A stretch of DNA of 64,000 nucleotides from the NCBI RefSeq assembly GCF_002868715.1, contig NZ_PKLZ01000012.1, positions 1 through 64,000 of the forward strand. Direction: 5' to 3'. The stretch is from Kineobactrum sediminis (GTDB lineage Bacteria > Pseudomonadota > Gammaproteobacteria > Pseudomonadales > Halieaceae). Under the pieces are notes generated by a model. The model was not told the origin of the DNA and did not search any database. It saw nothing but the letters and a program-made list of their open reading frames with translations. Position 1 is the stretch's first letter. Every line of letters begins with the position of its first letter. The translations under genes were made by a program, and so were the position numbers. Shown here piece by piece: positions 55,372-64,000 of the stretch.

Positions 55372-56360
55372 GGATTTTGTGCTCTCCCTGCCGCCTGGTC
55401 TGCCAGGTCTGCGGCCTGGGCTCGTTCGCCCTCACCGCCGCCATAGCCGTAGCCATATCCATAGCCGTACCCACCAAACCCATAGCTCTTGCCGAACAGG
55501 CCGATACGGCGGCGGGAGGCCCGGTTCAACACCATGCCCACCATCTTGTCCTGGCCGATGCGCTCCAGTGCTTCCTGTACCGCATGCTGGGGAGTAAAAT
55601 CGGCCCCGGCCACAAACACGACCTGGCCCATGAAGCTGGCCAGTACACCCGCCTCATTGGTAAGCAGCAGGGGCGGTGAATCGAACACGATCACCCGGTC
55701 GTGGTAGCGGGCGGAAAGTTCCAGCATGAGCTGGTGCATGCTTTCACTGGCCAGTAACTCGGTAGCGTGGGCGTCTGGCGTACCGGCAGCCAATACCCGC
55801 AGCTTGGGCATACTGGTGTGCAGGATCACGTCCTGTAGGGCAATATGCTCATCCCGCAACACATCGATAAGCCCGGGGGTGCCAGCGGGGATCCCCAACT
55901 GGTGACCCGCGGTGGCCTTCAGCACATCCGCGTCCACATACAACACGGTCTTGTCCTGCTCCATGGCGATGCTCATGGCCAGGTTGAGGGAAGTAAAGGT
56001 CTTGCCGTCGCCCTGGAGCGCGCTGGTGACCATGATCAGGTTGGCGTTCTTGATCGGTGTGGGTGTTTGCCCACTTATGTTTTTCAGCAACGGCCGCTTG
56101 ATGGCGCGAAATTCTTCCGCAATGACACTACGCGGCACAGTCGGGGTCAGGAAACCCTGGCTGTGCAGGACATCAAATGGAATGTCGATTTTAAGGCCGC
56201 CCGCCCCCCCAGCCATGGCGCCTGCTGTGGGTCCAGCCGGCCCGGTCGCTGTTGCCGGGGCCGGACTGCCGGCGCGCTCGATGGTGTCTTCCGTCGCTTC
56301 CGGCTCGGCAGCTGCCGACTCGCTCTGCAGGCGGCCGAGGGCTTTTTCTATGGTACTCAT
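55368..56360 (-). CDS. XrtA-associated tyrosine autokinase (Wzc/CpsD type)
   Basis: About 330 residues. The nucleotide-binding core has Walker A SALQGDGKTFTS (near 110), VLYVDADVLKA (Walker A', near 140) and FDSPPLLL (Walker B, near 225), as in TIGR03018-like kinases. The C terminus is unusual: a Gly-Tyr run (GYGYGYGYG, near 295-310) supplies the tyrosine cluster these kinases phosphorylate. It works with the Wzz-like protein upstream to set chain length. I start at ATG 56360 (GGAGA upstream); the ORF is open to 56432. Confidence 0.93.
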   Translation of the reverse strand: MSTIEKALGRLQSESAAAEPEATEDTIERAGSPAPATATGPAGPTAGAMAGGAGGLKIDIPFDVLHSQGFLTPTVPRSVIAEEFRAIKRPLLKNISGQTPTPIKNANLIMVTSALQGDGKTFTSLNLAMSIAMEQDKTVLYVDADVLKATAGHQLGIPAGTPGLIDVLRDEHIALQDVILHTSMPKLRVLAAGTPDAHATELLASESMHQLMLELSARYHDRVIVFDSPPLLLTNEAGVLASFMGQVVFVAGADFTPQHAVQEALERIGQDKMVGMVLNRASRRRIGLFGKSYGFGGYGYGYGYGYGGGEGERAQAADLADQAAGRAQNP

Positions 56361-56424
56361 TGGCGGCTCTCCAGTGGCGGTGGCTGACGTGTGATTATCG
56401 GCATAAGATAGAACTCCGGCATCG

Positions 56425-57966
56425 TCAGGCAATCAGCCCGGGTACAGTGAGCACCCCGGCAAAGACCAGCAGCAGGACGCCCCCGCAAGCTACAAATGTG
56501 GCCAGTTGCCAGCGGCTGCGACGCTTGTCTTCACTGCTCTGGTTCCAGGTAACGGTCCCCAGCAGCGGCAGGCCGGTGGCGTGGGACAACATGCGCGCAT
56601 CAGTCACTATCGGGTGCAGCAGGGCCAGCAGCAAAGCAAAACCGATGCCACCGCCCAGGGCCATCACCAGTACGCCGGCATTGAGCAGGGATTTGTTCGG
56701 CTCGCTGGGCTTGCGCGGCACAAAGGGCGGGTCGATCACCCGGAAGCTGACGTCGCCGGCGGAACTCTCGACATCCCCGGACAGCCGCGCTGACTCACGC
56801 CGCTCCAGCAGCTGCTGGTGCTGGGTTGAAATAACACCATAATCGCGATCCAGCTGCTTCAGCTGTGCCTCGACCTCGGGAATCTGGTTTACCATAGTCC
56901 CCAGCTCGTCCACGCGCCGCTGGTATTCGGCCACCCGCACCTGCAACTCCGCTGCCTGGGCCTCGGTTTGCGCCAGCATACTGCGCATGCCCTGGTATAC
57001 CGGGCTGCTGGCCAGGCCGCTGAAGCGGGCACTGCCGGGCTCTTCCCGCAAACGCTCATACTCCGCGTCGCGCTCGGCTTCCAGCTCGGCTATCAGGTTG
57101 GTCAATCGCACCACTTCAGGATGTTTGGCGGTATAGCGCGACAACAGCTCGTCCATTTGCAGGCGCATGGCCTGGATACGAGCGGCTACCGCCGAATCCG
57201 CGCCACCGGCTGAACCACTGCCGATAAAGACCGGGTCTTCACCTGCAATCTGCCGCTCGAGTTCACGACGCCGGTTCTGTACTTCACGCAACTGCAGCTC
57301 AGCCTGCTCCAGATTGGACTTGGCGAGTTGCAGGCCACTGTAATAGTCGCCACGCTCGCCCGGCAATATATCCACATTCTGCTGCTTGAACACCGCCAGC
57401 CGGGTTTCGGCCGCGATCAGCCGCTGCTCGGTTTCGGCGATTTGTTGCTCGAGGAATGTCTTGGCGCCGGAACTGTCCAGGCGCTTGTCATTCATCGAGG
57501 TTTCAATAAAAACAGTAATCAGCGCCTGGGCAACACGTCGTGCCGTTTCGCGGTCGCGGTCTGTTACCGAAATGGAATACAGTGAGGCATTGCCGCGCTC
57601 GCCCATCAGCGAAATGGAGTTCTCCAGGCGCTTTACCAGGGCTTCCTGCTGTATCTCGGTGGTGGCCTGCACATCCAGGTCGGTCATCCGCGCCAGCTTT
57701 TCCAGATTGGGGCGGCTGAGCAGGGTACGGCTTAACATGGAGATGCGCTGGTCGATATTGGGGTTGATGGTAAGGCCCCGCATAAGCGGTCGCAGTACCG
57801 AGTTGGTGTCAACATAGACCCGGGCACTGGCGACATAGGATTCCGGCATTTGCGCCACATAGGCCCAGCCCGTCAGGGCGATCACCCAGGCGATACCCAG
57901 CGCCACCCAACGATGACGCCAGACACCAAGTGCATAACTGATAAAAAGCGCGAATGCTTCCTGCAT
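56425..57966 (-). CDS. XrtA-associated chain-length determinant (Wzz/PCP family)
   Basis: 513 residues. Membrane helix 1 (about 16-36) is followed by the Wzz domain (YVASARVYVDTNSVLRPLMRG, near 45-65), a long coiled-coil periplasmic section (about 165-400, with repeated Glu/Gln/Arg heptads), and C-terminal helices (about 425-450 and 485-505). It matches the TIGR03007-like family and its gene lies 65 bases before the tyrosine kinase gene. Together they form a polysaccharide co-polymerase controlling export and chain length. Confidence 0.93.
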   Translation of the reverse strand: MQEAFALFISYALGVWRHRWVALGIAWVIALTGWAYVAQMPESYVASARVYVDTNSVLRPLMRGLTINPNIDQRISMLSRTLLSRPNLEKLARMTDLDVQATTEIQQEALVKRLENSISLMGERGNASLYSISVTDRDRETARRVAQALITVFIETSMNDKRLDSSGAKTFLEQQIAETEQRLIAAETRLAVFKQQNVDILPGERGDYYSGLQLAKSNLEQAELQLREVQNRRRELERQIAGEDPVFIGSGSAGGADSAVAARIQAMRLQMDELLSRYTAKHPEVVRLTNLIAELEAERDAEYERLREEPGSARFSGLASSPVYQGMRSMLAQTEAQAAELQVRVAEYQRRVDELGTMVNQIPEVEAQLKQLDRDYGVISTQHQQLLERRESARLSGDVESSAGDVSFRVIDPPFVPRKPSEPNKSLLNAGVLVMALGGGIGFALLLALLHPIVTDARMLSHATGLPLLGTVTWNQSSEDKRRSRWQLATFVACGGVLLLVFAGVLTVPGLIA

Positions 57967-58005
57967 GGGTATCTACCTTGCCAGCCTGAGAATACGTACC
58001 GAGCC

Positions 58006-58644
58006 CTAGAACCAGGACTCGGAGATGATGACGATGTCGCCGGGCTTGAGCGCCATGTTGGCGGAAATATCGCCCTTCTTCAGCAGGTCATCCAGGCGCA
58101 GGCCGAAGGACTGCTGCTGGCCACTGTGGCTGCGCACCAGTACCGACTGGTTACCGGCGGCGAACTCGGTCATGCCGCCCACGGCTATCATCAGGTCCAG
58201 CAGGGTCATGTGCTGGCTGTAGGGAAGGCTCGACGGCGTGGCGGCTTCACCGACCACCCGTACCTGTTGTTCCGGTACGCCGACAAAACCATTGACGATA
58301 ACGCTGACCACCGGCTGGCGCACATATTCACCGTAGGACTTCTCGATGTCGCGAGCCAGTTCGGTAGAGGTTTTGCCACTGGCCTGGAGGTCTTCCACCA
58401 GGCGAGTAGTAAACTTGCCATCCGGGCGCACAATGCCGGTGGTGCTGAGTTCCTGGTTACCCCACACAAAAATTTCCATGGTGTCGCCGGGGCCAATCAC
58501 ATAATTGTAATCAGGCTCGTCAAAGCGCTCCCCGGAAGGCAGGGAGGGCTGCGAACCACAGGCACTCAGGGTAAACGCTACCAGCATGGCAAGTGGCAGG
58601 GCCACCAGGCTGCGCAAACGATCCAGTTGAAAGTGTTTGTTCAT
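58006..58644 (-). CDS. XrtA-associated polysaccharide export lipoprotein (Wza-like)
   Basis: 212 residues. The lipoprotein signal ends LSAC (near 28-31); then a Poly_export domain (YVIGPGDTMEIFVWG, near 48) and a SLBB-like domain (VRVVGEAATPSSLPYSQHMTLLDLMIAVGGM, near 125-155). It is the outer-membrane/periplasmic export component of the TIGR03027-like family. It is shorter than E. coli Wza, as usual for this family, which relies on a separate barrel (encoded at 53848). The start has AGGAG upstream. Confidence 0.94.
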   Translation of the reverse strand: MNKHFQLDRLRSLVALPLAMLVAFTLSACGSQPSLPSGERFDEPDYNYVIGPGDTMEIFVWGNQELSTTGIVRPDGKFTTRLVEDLQASGKTSTELARDIEKSYGEYVRQPVVSVIVNGFVGVPEQQVRVVGEAATPSSLPYSQHMTLLDLMIAVGGMTEFAAGNQSVLVRSHSGQQQSFGLRLDDLLKKGDISANMALKPGDIVIISESWF

Positions 58645-58712
58645 TTTTTTGCTCCTGTTGGGTCACCGGCGACCCGGGTTTGTTCTTGAATAGCACCCAT
58701 TAAAACCATAAA

Positions 58713-58735
58713 ACACTGCGAAGGTAACGCAGTGT
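58713..58735 (-). other. Hairpin between the ATPase and export genes
   Basis: Perfect 8-bp arms ACACTGCG / CGCAGTGT around a 7-base loop. On the coding (minus) strand the arm is followed by a short T-rich stretch (TTTTATGG). It may be a partial terminator or mRNA-processing site setting different expression of the two genes. No factor is identified. Confidence 0.55.
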
Positions 58736-58774
58736 AACCCTACAGTGTGAAATCAATCACAACCAGCCCTGCAA

Positions 58775-60286
58775 TTATTGAGTAAAAAAAGCCAGGCTGA
58801 AACCATTGGCGCCCCAGATCACCAGCGCCACGGAGGCGCCAAACACCGCTAAAATCATCCAGGAATCCGTAAAACTTCGCCGCCCGCGAGACTTATCGAA
58901 AGTGGTATCGGGAGCGGCATCAACTGCCCTGGTCGCGGGCGCCACACGCGGCGAACCATTGCGAGTGTGCTGCGCCGGGGCCGGCCTGGAATGGTTTGCA
59001 GGTTCGGGCGCAGGGCTTCGGGATGTGGGTGTAGCACCTGCCTCGGCATCGGCGGGCCGGGCTTTGCGGGATTTGCCCGGCGCGGCTTGTGGCCGAGTGG
59101 GGGCATCCTGTGGTTGCGCCATCGCGGCACCCGCTGTCTCGATTATTATTTCTTCGGCAGCCTCTTCATCGCTGTCATCTTCACCGGCAGCGTAACCATT
59201 GGTATCAAATCCCGGCGGCGTAAAATCATCCGCGTGCAAGGCCCCGGCGCCGGCGGCCCCATTCGCCACGACTTTAAGGCGCTGACGTTGCTGGGTGCGC
59301 GGGTTGGGTTTTTGCGGTGTCACGGGCGGCGCGGGCGTTCTGGCCGGAGGTTGTGCGACGGCCGGTTCGGCAGACGCCGCCGGGGCCGAATCATTACCGG
59401 TGCCGTGATCAGTGTCCGGATTGGGCACATCATCAACGGCAAAGTCCGCCGCGGCAAAGCTGGCGCCCGCGGCCAGGCTCTCGCCCTGGAGTTCCCGCAC
59501 CACTTCCTGCACATCGGCAACGCCTATCCGGTGGCGCTCTTCAACGGCGCAGTGCAACAACAGGCGGCTACAAATGAGATTGATCCTGCGGGGAATACCC
59601 TCGCTGAACTTGTACACCAGCGGAAACACCGCCTGGCTTATGGCGGGGTCACCGCGCCAGCCCACCACTTCCAGCCGGTGCATGATGTAAGCCTGGGTTT
59701 CCTCCATCGCCAGGGCCTGCATGTGGCTGGCCGCGACGATGCGCTGGTGCACCTGTTCCAGGGCGGGGCTTAATACCAGTTCCCGCAACTCCGGCTGGCC
59801 GAGCAGGAAAATCTGTAGCAGGGGTTTGCCGCTCACCTGGATATTGGTTAACAGGCGCAGCTCTTCCATGGCCGACACCGACAGATCCTGTGCTTCATCC
59901 ACAATCAGCAGCGCCCGGCGACCATCCCGGTGCCAGGACCTGAACTGCTGGGTAAGCCGCTGCAGCAGTTCGCCCTTCTCCACCACATTCACCGAAACAC
60001 CGAACTCGTAGGCCACCATCTTCAGCAGGTCATCCGCCTGCAACTGGGTGCAGACCAGGTGGGCAACGCTGACATCCTTGCCGGCAAGGTCATCGACCAG
60101 GGCGCCGATGAGAGTGGTTTTGCCGGTCCCGGGGCGACCCGTGATCATCACGAAGCCCTCCGCCCGGTTGAAGGCGTAGCTCATGTACGCGCGGGCCTTG
60201 TTAAAGCCCTTGTGCGCGTAGGCGAAGGCGTGGTCCGGGCTTAGCCGGAACGGCTCTGACTTGAAATGGTAGAACTGGTCGTACAT
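58775..60286 (-). CDS. XrtA-associated AAA ATPase (ExeA-like) with C-terminal membrane anchor
   Basis: 503 residues. AAA_22/ExeA-like core (about 1-270): GRPGTGKTTL Walker A (near 50) and LLIVDEAQDLS Walker B (near 125). A disordered Pro/Ala-rich linker (about 285-470) follows, then one membrane helix at the extreme C terminus (about 475-495). The core matches the TIGR03015-like exosortase-associated ATPase. ExeA relatives remodel the cell wall for secretin assembly, so a role in placing the export complex is plausible. The gene has a 109-bp gap upstream and a 130-bp gap downstream, so it may be a separate transcript. Confidence 0.92.
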   Translation of the reverse strand: MYDQFYHFKSEPFRLSPDHAFAYAHKGFNKARAYMSYAFNRAEGFVMITGRPGTGKTTLIGALVDDLAGKDVSVAHLVCTQLQADDLLKMVAYEFGVSVNVVEKGELLQRLTQQFRSWHRDGRRALLIVDEAQDLSVSAMEELRLLTNIQVSGKPLLQIFLLGQPELRELVLSPALEQVHQRIVAASHMQALAMEETQAYIMHRLEVVGWRGDPAISQAVFPLVYKFSEGIPRRINLICSRLLLHCAVEERHRIGVADVQEVVRELQGESLAAGASFAAADFAVDDVPNPDTDHGTGNDSAPAASAEPAVAQPPARTPAPPVTPQKPNPRTQQRQRLKVVANGAAGAGALHADDFTPPGFDTNGYAAGEDDSDEEAAEEIIIETAGAAMAQPQDAPTRPQAAPGKSRKARPADAEAGATPTSRSPAPEPANHSRPAPAQHTRNGSPRVAPATRAVDAAPDTTFDKSRGRRSFTDSWMILAVFGASVALVIWGANGFSLAFFTQ

Positions 60287-60395
60287 GGCGACTCGTCACT
60301 ATTTCAGTGTATTGACGTTATAACAACTAATATTGCAGTTAAAGCGTGCCGGTAGCAAGCGCGCATTGGGCCAGATGTGAACCGGGTCACGCGGC

Positions 60396-61709
60396 TTACA
60401 AACGCCACAACGCCACACCCTGAGCGTGCGCCTCGCTGCGATTGAGCACGCCCTTGATGTCCATCACCACGCCGTTTGGCGCCAGCAACGGTGTAACCAG
60501 GCCAATGCCCTTCGCCAGGTATTCTTCATGCGGCACCGCCAGTACCACGGCATGCGCCGGTGCCAGCTCGTCCCAGGGGCAGAGGCTGACGCCGTATTCC
60601 GCTTCCGCTTCCGCAGATGACGCCTGGGGGTCGTGCACGGTCACCTCGCAACAATAATCCTGTAGTTCGCGAATAATATCCTCCACCCGGGAGTTGCGCA
60701 GGTCCGGGCAATTTTCCTTGAAGGTCAGGCCCAGCACCGTAATCCTTGCTCCCGCCACCGGGTGGCCGCGACTCACCAGCTGTTTTACGGTCTGTTCCGC
60801 AATGAATTTCCCCATGCCGTCGTTGGTCTGGCGGCCGCCGAGTACCACCTGGGGGTGATAGCCCACGCTCTCGGCCTTGTAGGTAAGATAGTACGGATCC
60901 ACGCCAATGCAATGGCCGCCCACCAGCCCCGGCCGAAAAGGCAGGAAATTCCACTTGGTGCCCGCCGCCTCCAGTACATCGAGGGTGTCTATACCCAGTT
61001 TGTTGAAGATCAGCGCGAGCTCGTTCATCAGCGCGATATTCAGGTCGCGCTGGGTGTTTTCGATCACCTTGGCGGCCTCGGCCACCTTCACGCTGGCGGC
61101 GCGATGCACGCCCGCGGTGACCACACTTTCGTACAATTGCGCCACGCGCTCCAGGGTTTCCGGAGTGTCGCCGGATACCACCTTGACGATGGTTTCCAGA
61201 CGGTGAACCTTGTCACCCGGGTTGATGCGCTCGGGAGAATAGCCGATATAAAAACCTTCTTCCGCGGCCACGCTGGCACCCTCGCGCCCCGCCCACTGCA
61301 AGCCGGAACCCGCCTCCAGCAGCGGCACGCACACTTCCTCGGTACAGCCCGGGTACACGGTGGACTCAAAGATCACCACAGTACCGGGGCGCATATGCCG
61401 GCTGACAGTGCGCGAGGCACCCTCCAGCGGACTGAGGTCCGGGCGGTGGGCCTGGTCAATGGGCGTGGGCACCACCACAATAATGATGGAGGCTTCCGCG
61501 AGCCGTGCCGGGTCACTGGTCAATTCCAGCTGGCTGGCATCCGCCAGGGCCTGGGGGCTCACTTCACCGCTGGGGTCATGACCCCGGCGGTAGTGCTCCA
61601 GCTTCTGCTCATTGAGGTCAAAACCGATGGTGCGCCGCCGGCCACCAAATGCTACCGCCAGTGGCAGGCCAACATAGCCCAGGCCAACAATCGCTATTGT
61701 TTCATGCAT
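60396..61709 (-). CDS. tviB: UDP-N-acetylhexosamine 6-dehydrogenase (TviB/WbpO-like)
   Basis: 437 residues: NAD-binding IVGLGYVGLPLAVAFG (near 6), EGFYIGYSPERINPGD (near 155), the catalytic-Cys region GLVGGHCIGVDPYYL (near 265) and C-terminal LGLTFKENCPDLRNSR (near 335). It oxidises UDP-N-acetylhexosamine to the 6-carboxylate. The closest match in memory is the Vi-antigen TviB type (UDP-GlcNAc 6-dehydrogenase). With the epimerase next to it, the product is probably UDP-GalNAcA. Six bases separate the two genes. Confidence 0.9.
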   Translation of the reverse strand: MHETIAIVGLGYVGLPLAVAFGGRRRTIGFDLNEQKLEHYRRGHDPSGEVSPQALADASQLELTSDPARLAEASIIIVVVPTPIDQAHRPDLSPLEGASRTVSRHMRPGTVVIFESTVYPGCTEEVCVPLLEAGSGLQWAGREGASVAAEEGFYIGYSPERINPGDKVHRLETIVKVVSGDTPETLERVAQLYESVVTAGVHRAASVKVAEAAKVIENTQRDLNIALMNELALIFNKLGIDTLDVLEAAGTKWNFLPFRPGLVGGHCIGVDPYYLTYKAESVGYHPQVVLGGRQTNDGMGKFIAEQTVKQLVSRGHPVAGARITVLGLTFKENCPDLRNSRVEDIIRELQDYCCEVTVHDPQASSAEAEAEYGVSLCPWDELAPAHAVVLAVPHEEYLAKGIGLVTPLLAPNGVVMDIKGVLNRSEAHAQGVALWRL

Positions 61710-61715
61710 CTTTTA

Positions 61716-62747
61716 TTACTCTTGTCTGGGGGATTGGGCGACAAACCAGTCGGCGGTGCGGGCAAGCCCCGCGGCAACATCAAAGGCAGGGGTATAACCC
61801 AGGAGGTTCGCGGCCTTGCTGATATCCGCCTGGGAGTGGCGCACATCACCTTCGCGAAACGGCTGGTAAAGCGGCTCTGCGTTGGCGATAGCGGGGCGCT
61901 GCTCGCGCAGCAGGTCGCGGATGTAGTAGAACAATTCGTTGAGCGTGGTACGACCACCGAAGGCCACATTGTAGACCTGGTTGGCGGCATCGGGGTGGGT
62001 GGCGGTGGCCGCCAGCAGGTTGGCCTGGACCACATTGTCGATGTAACAGAAGTCACGGGAGGTTTCCCCGTCACCGTTGATCTGGCATGGCCGGCCCTGC
62101 ATCAGCTCGTCGAACCAGCGCGGGATAACGGCGGCGTAGGCGCCCTGCGGGTCCTGGCGCGGGCCGAATACATTGAAATAACGCAGGCCGATGGTTTCCA
62201 TGCCGTAGGCGGTGGCAAAGACATCCGCATACAGTTCGTTTACATATTTGGTCACGGCATAGGGCGACAGCGGCTTGCCGATCTCGTCCTCCACCTTCGG
62301 CAGGCCGGGGTGGTCACCGTAGGTCGAGGAGGAAGCGGCGTAGACGAAGCGGCGAACCCTGGCGTCGCGAGCGGCCACCAGCATGTTAACAAAGCCGTCT
62401 ATATTGGAGGCGTTGGTGAGCAGCGGGTCTTCCAGGGATCGGGGCACACTGCCCAGGGCAGCTTCGTGCAATACATAGTCCACCCCGGCTGTCGCGCGCC
62501 GGCAATCTTCCAGTGAACGGATGTCGCCCTCGATGAACTGCCAGTGGCCACCGTGGTTCACGGCCTTTGCCACTGCCTCCAGGTTGTGCTGGTAACCCGT
62601 GGAGAAATTATCCATGCCCACCACGCGCTGGCCAAGGCTGACCAGCGTCTGCGCCAGGTGAGAGCCGATAAAGCCCGCCGCTCCGGTTACCAGCCAGGTT
62701 GCCGGCGTGGCCTGTAATTTCTGCTCTGTTACCTGAAATGCATTCAC
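61716..62747 (-). CDS. tviC: UDP-N-acetylglucosamine 4-epimerase (TviC/WbpP-like SDR)
   Basis: About 343 residues: Rossmann [14 protein letters not shown] (near 20), [16 protein letters not shown] (near 95), [14 protein letters not shown] (catalytic Ser region, near 138) and the YxxxK pair in PYAVTKY (near 165). It interconverts GlcNAc/GalNAc or the uronic forms, pairing with the dehydrogenase in the Vi and WbpP pathways. I start at GTG 62747 (GGGA upstream); the ORF is open to 62837. It is divergent from prsK, 191 bp apart. Confidence 0.9.
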   Translation of the reverse strand: MNAFQVTEQKLQATPATWLVTGAAGFIGSHLAQTLVSLGQRVVGMDNFSTGYQHNLEAVAKAVNHGGHWQFIEGDIRSLEDCRRATAGVDYVLHEAALGSVPRSLEDPLLTNASNIDGFVNMLVAARDARVRRFVYAASSSTYGDHPGLPKVEDEIGKPLSPYAVTKYVNELYADVFATAYGMETIGLRYFNVFGPRQDPQGAYAAVIPRWFDELMQGRPCQINGDGETSRDFCYIDNVVQANLLAATATHPDAANQVYNVAFGGRTTLNELFYYIRDLLREQRPAIANAEPLYQPFREGDVRHSQADISKAANLLGYTPAFDVAAGLARTADWFVAQSPRQE

Positions 62748-62938
62748 GCGCAAATCCCGTTCCCTGTGATTGGGCCAGCAGGCGCCAGAATAACGCCTGC
62801 TCCTTGCTGTTTTGTGCGGTGGGTCTCGCTTGCACATGGCCAGCGTTTACACCACGAAGGCGGGAGTATAAGGTCTACTGGAATTTACAGCCACGCCAAA
62901 GCGTGATGCGGTGCACATCATGGCAACAGGATAACCAC

Positions 62939-64000
62939 ATGCCGGCCAGTATCGGGCTATTTACCCACCTTATCGCGAGCCTATGTTTTGCCGCTCTCGC
63001 CGGGCTGCTGTTAATACAGTGGCGGGTAAAGCCGCTGGGGCCCAGCCTGGTAATGGCCTGCGCTGCGAGCAGCCTGTGGGCTGCAACCGTCGGCCTGGGC
63101 ACCCTGGCCGACTATCCACCCATCACCCTGATGTACATTACCGAGTTACTGCGCAATGCCGGCTGGCTGTTCTTTTTACTGCAGCTGCTGGGCCTGCAAA
63201 GTGACGGCAATGCCTGGAGTGTTCACGGCAAGACCTGGCGCCCGGTTTTTCTGCTGGTGCTGGCGGTCATCCTGGCGGTGCTGGTGATGCCGCTGCTGCA
63301 GCCCTTGCTGCCTGTTCGCGTGACCATAGGCTATGAGCTGATACTGGCGCTGTGGCTGGGCATGGCGCTGCTCGGCCTGCTGCTCATTGAACAATTGTTC
63401 CGCAATGCCGGTTCCGGTGAGCGCTGGTCACTCAAGTATCTGTGCCTGGGCCTGGGCGCGCTGTTTGTGTACGACTTCTTCATGTATTCCGAGGCCCTGC
63501 TGTTTCGCAAGCTGGACTCGGACCTGTGGCAGGCGCGGGGGCTGATCAATGCGGTGGCTACCCCCTGGCTGGCGATAGCCATGGCGCGCAACAGCAGCTG
63601 GAAGGTCAACCTGCAGCTGTCCCGGCAGGTGGTGTTTCACACCGTGACCCTGATGGGCGCGGGTATCTACCTGCTGGGCATGGCGGTTATCGGCTACTTT
63701 ATCAAGTTCATGGGCGGTACCTGGGGCGGCGTACTGCAGCTGGGTTTCCTGGCCGCCGCCGCTGCGCTGTTGTTCAGCCTGCTATTCTCCGGCAAGTTCC
63801 GCGCCCTACTGCGGGTGCAGCTGAGCAAGCACTTTTTCAGCTATCGCTATGATTACCGCGAGGAGTGGCTCAAGTTTACCCAGGCGCTGGCGACACTCAA
63901 TGATGATGTAGCCGAGGGGATTGTGCGAACCATGGCGCCGCTCGCCAGCAGCCATGCCGGCCTGCTGTGGGGTGGCCGCGAGGGGCGCAATTTGTGCCTG
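62939..64000 (+). CDS. prsK: PEP-CTERM system sensor histidine kinase PrsK (N-terminal part)
   Basis: Open from ATG 62939 to the window end (354 codons, no stop), so the gene is cut. The first about 300 residues form eight hydrophobic helices beginning LFTHLIASLCFAALAGLLL; a cytoplasmic segment HFFSYRYDYREEWLKFTQAL (near 300) starts the PrsK-specific GAF-like region, and the kinase core lies outside the window. PrsK with PrsR is known to activate RpoN-dependent PEP-CTERM genes. Its divergent position from the nucleotide-sugar operon is typical, and prsR would be expected just to the right. Confidence 0.9.
   Translation, partial: MPASIGLFTHLIASLCFAALAGLLLIQWRVKPLGPSLVMACAASSLWAATVGLGTLADYPPITLMYITELLRNAGWLFFLLQLLGLQSDGNAWSVHGKTWRPVFLLVLAVILAVLVMPLLQPLLPVRVTIGYELILALWLGMALLGLLLIEQLFRNAGSGERWSLKYLCLGLGALFVYDFFMYSEALLFRKLDSDLWQARGLINAVATPWLAIAMARNSSWKVNLQLSRQVVFHTVTLMGAGIYLLGMAVIGYFIKFMGGTWGGVLQLGFLAAAAALLFSLLFSGKFRALLRVQLSKHFFSYRYDYREEWLKFTQALATLNDDVAEGIVRTMAPLASSHAGLLWGGREGRNLCL

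Noticed and set aside
60287-60395. Possible sigma-54 site before the ATPase gene (TGGCCC with GG-N10-GC)
   Set aside because: Both elements are weak. Such spacing is frequent in GC-rich DNA.
60762-62516. 584-residue plus-strand ORF
   Set aside because: It is antisense over the UDP-sugar dehydrogenase and epimerase genes, both of which have complete motifs.

Overview
The window reads as chromosome from a GC-rich, Gram-negative gammaproteobacterium. A marine Cellvibrionales/Halieaceae-type host is my best guess, but that is inference from gene content only. Nearly the whole window is one exopolysaccharide and PEP-CTERM/exosortase A (XrtA, EpsH-type) locus with its accessory genes. I see no rRNA, tRNA, CRISPR array, phage or insertion-sequence transposase.

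Layout. (1) 1-535: a small two-helix membrane protein among copies of a palindrome-associated repeat. (2) 510-3296: the PrsT-type TPR lipoprotein. (3) 3403-12560: a Lol-like ABC export set made of an outer-membrane barrel with an AMIN domain, a LolD-like ATPase, a LolA-like carrier and two FtsX-type permeases. It is interrupted by a hipBA toxin-antitoxin pair and followed upstream by an adenylate-forming enzyme. (4) 12595-14758: the exosortase-associated N-acyltransferase, then a PEP-CTERM substrate protein with a good sigma-54 promoter and a terminator. (5) 15004-19982: an acyl carrier protein, a membrane PQQ-type sugar dehydrogenase fused to cytochrome c, a TonB receptor and a TPR protein. 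(6) 20193-42283: the strain-variable glycan region. It holds glycosyltransferases, a Cys-less asparagine-synthase homologue, deacetylases, GNAT/FemAB-like transferases, the two exosortase-associated hydrolases, a kelch-like secreted propeller, a polysaccharide-lyase-like secreted protein, a flippase, a Wzy/O-ligase-like protein preceded by a 27-residue membrane ORF, a Mur ligase, an ATP-grasp enzyme and a PaaK-like enzyme. (7) 42280-62747: the conserved XrtA/EPS operon, read leftwards: nucleotide-sugar epimerase and dehydrogenase, ATPase, Wza-like export lipoprotein, Wzz-like chain-length protein, tyrosine kinase, outer-membrane barrel, WecB, deacetylase, FemAB, glycosyltransferase, exosortase A, glycosyltransferases and an AsnB-type amidotransferase. 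(8) 62939 to the end: the start of the sensor kinase PrsK, cut by the window edge.

How it fits together. UDP-GlcNAc is probably converted to N-acetylated uronic acid and ManNAc-type donors (52684, 60396, 61716). The donors are assembled by several glycosyltransferases, flipped (29158), polymerised or ligated (32819), length-controlled (55368, 56425) and exported (58006, 53848). XrtA sorts PEP-CTERM proteins to the same surface. PrsK, with a response regulator not seen here, is expected to drive sigma-54 promoters such as the one at 13632. Two less standard themes stand out. One is an acyl-amino-acid/adenylation/Lol-like export module on the left. The other is a run of amide-bond-type enzymes (Mur ligase, ATP-grasp, FemAB-like proteins, Cys-less AsnB) suggesting aminoacyl or peptidyl decoration of the glycan. 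A short palindromic repeat has also become part of two protein-coding genes.
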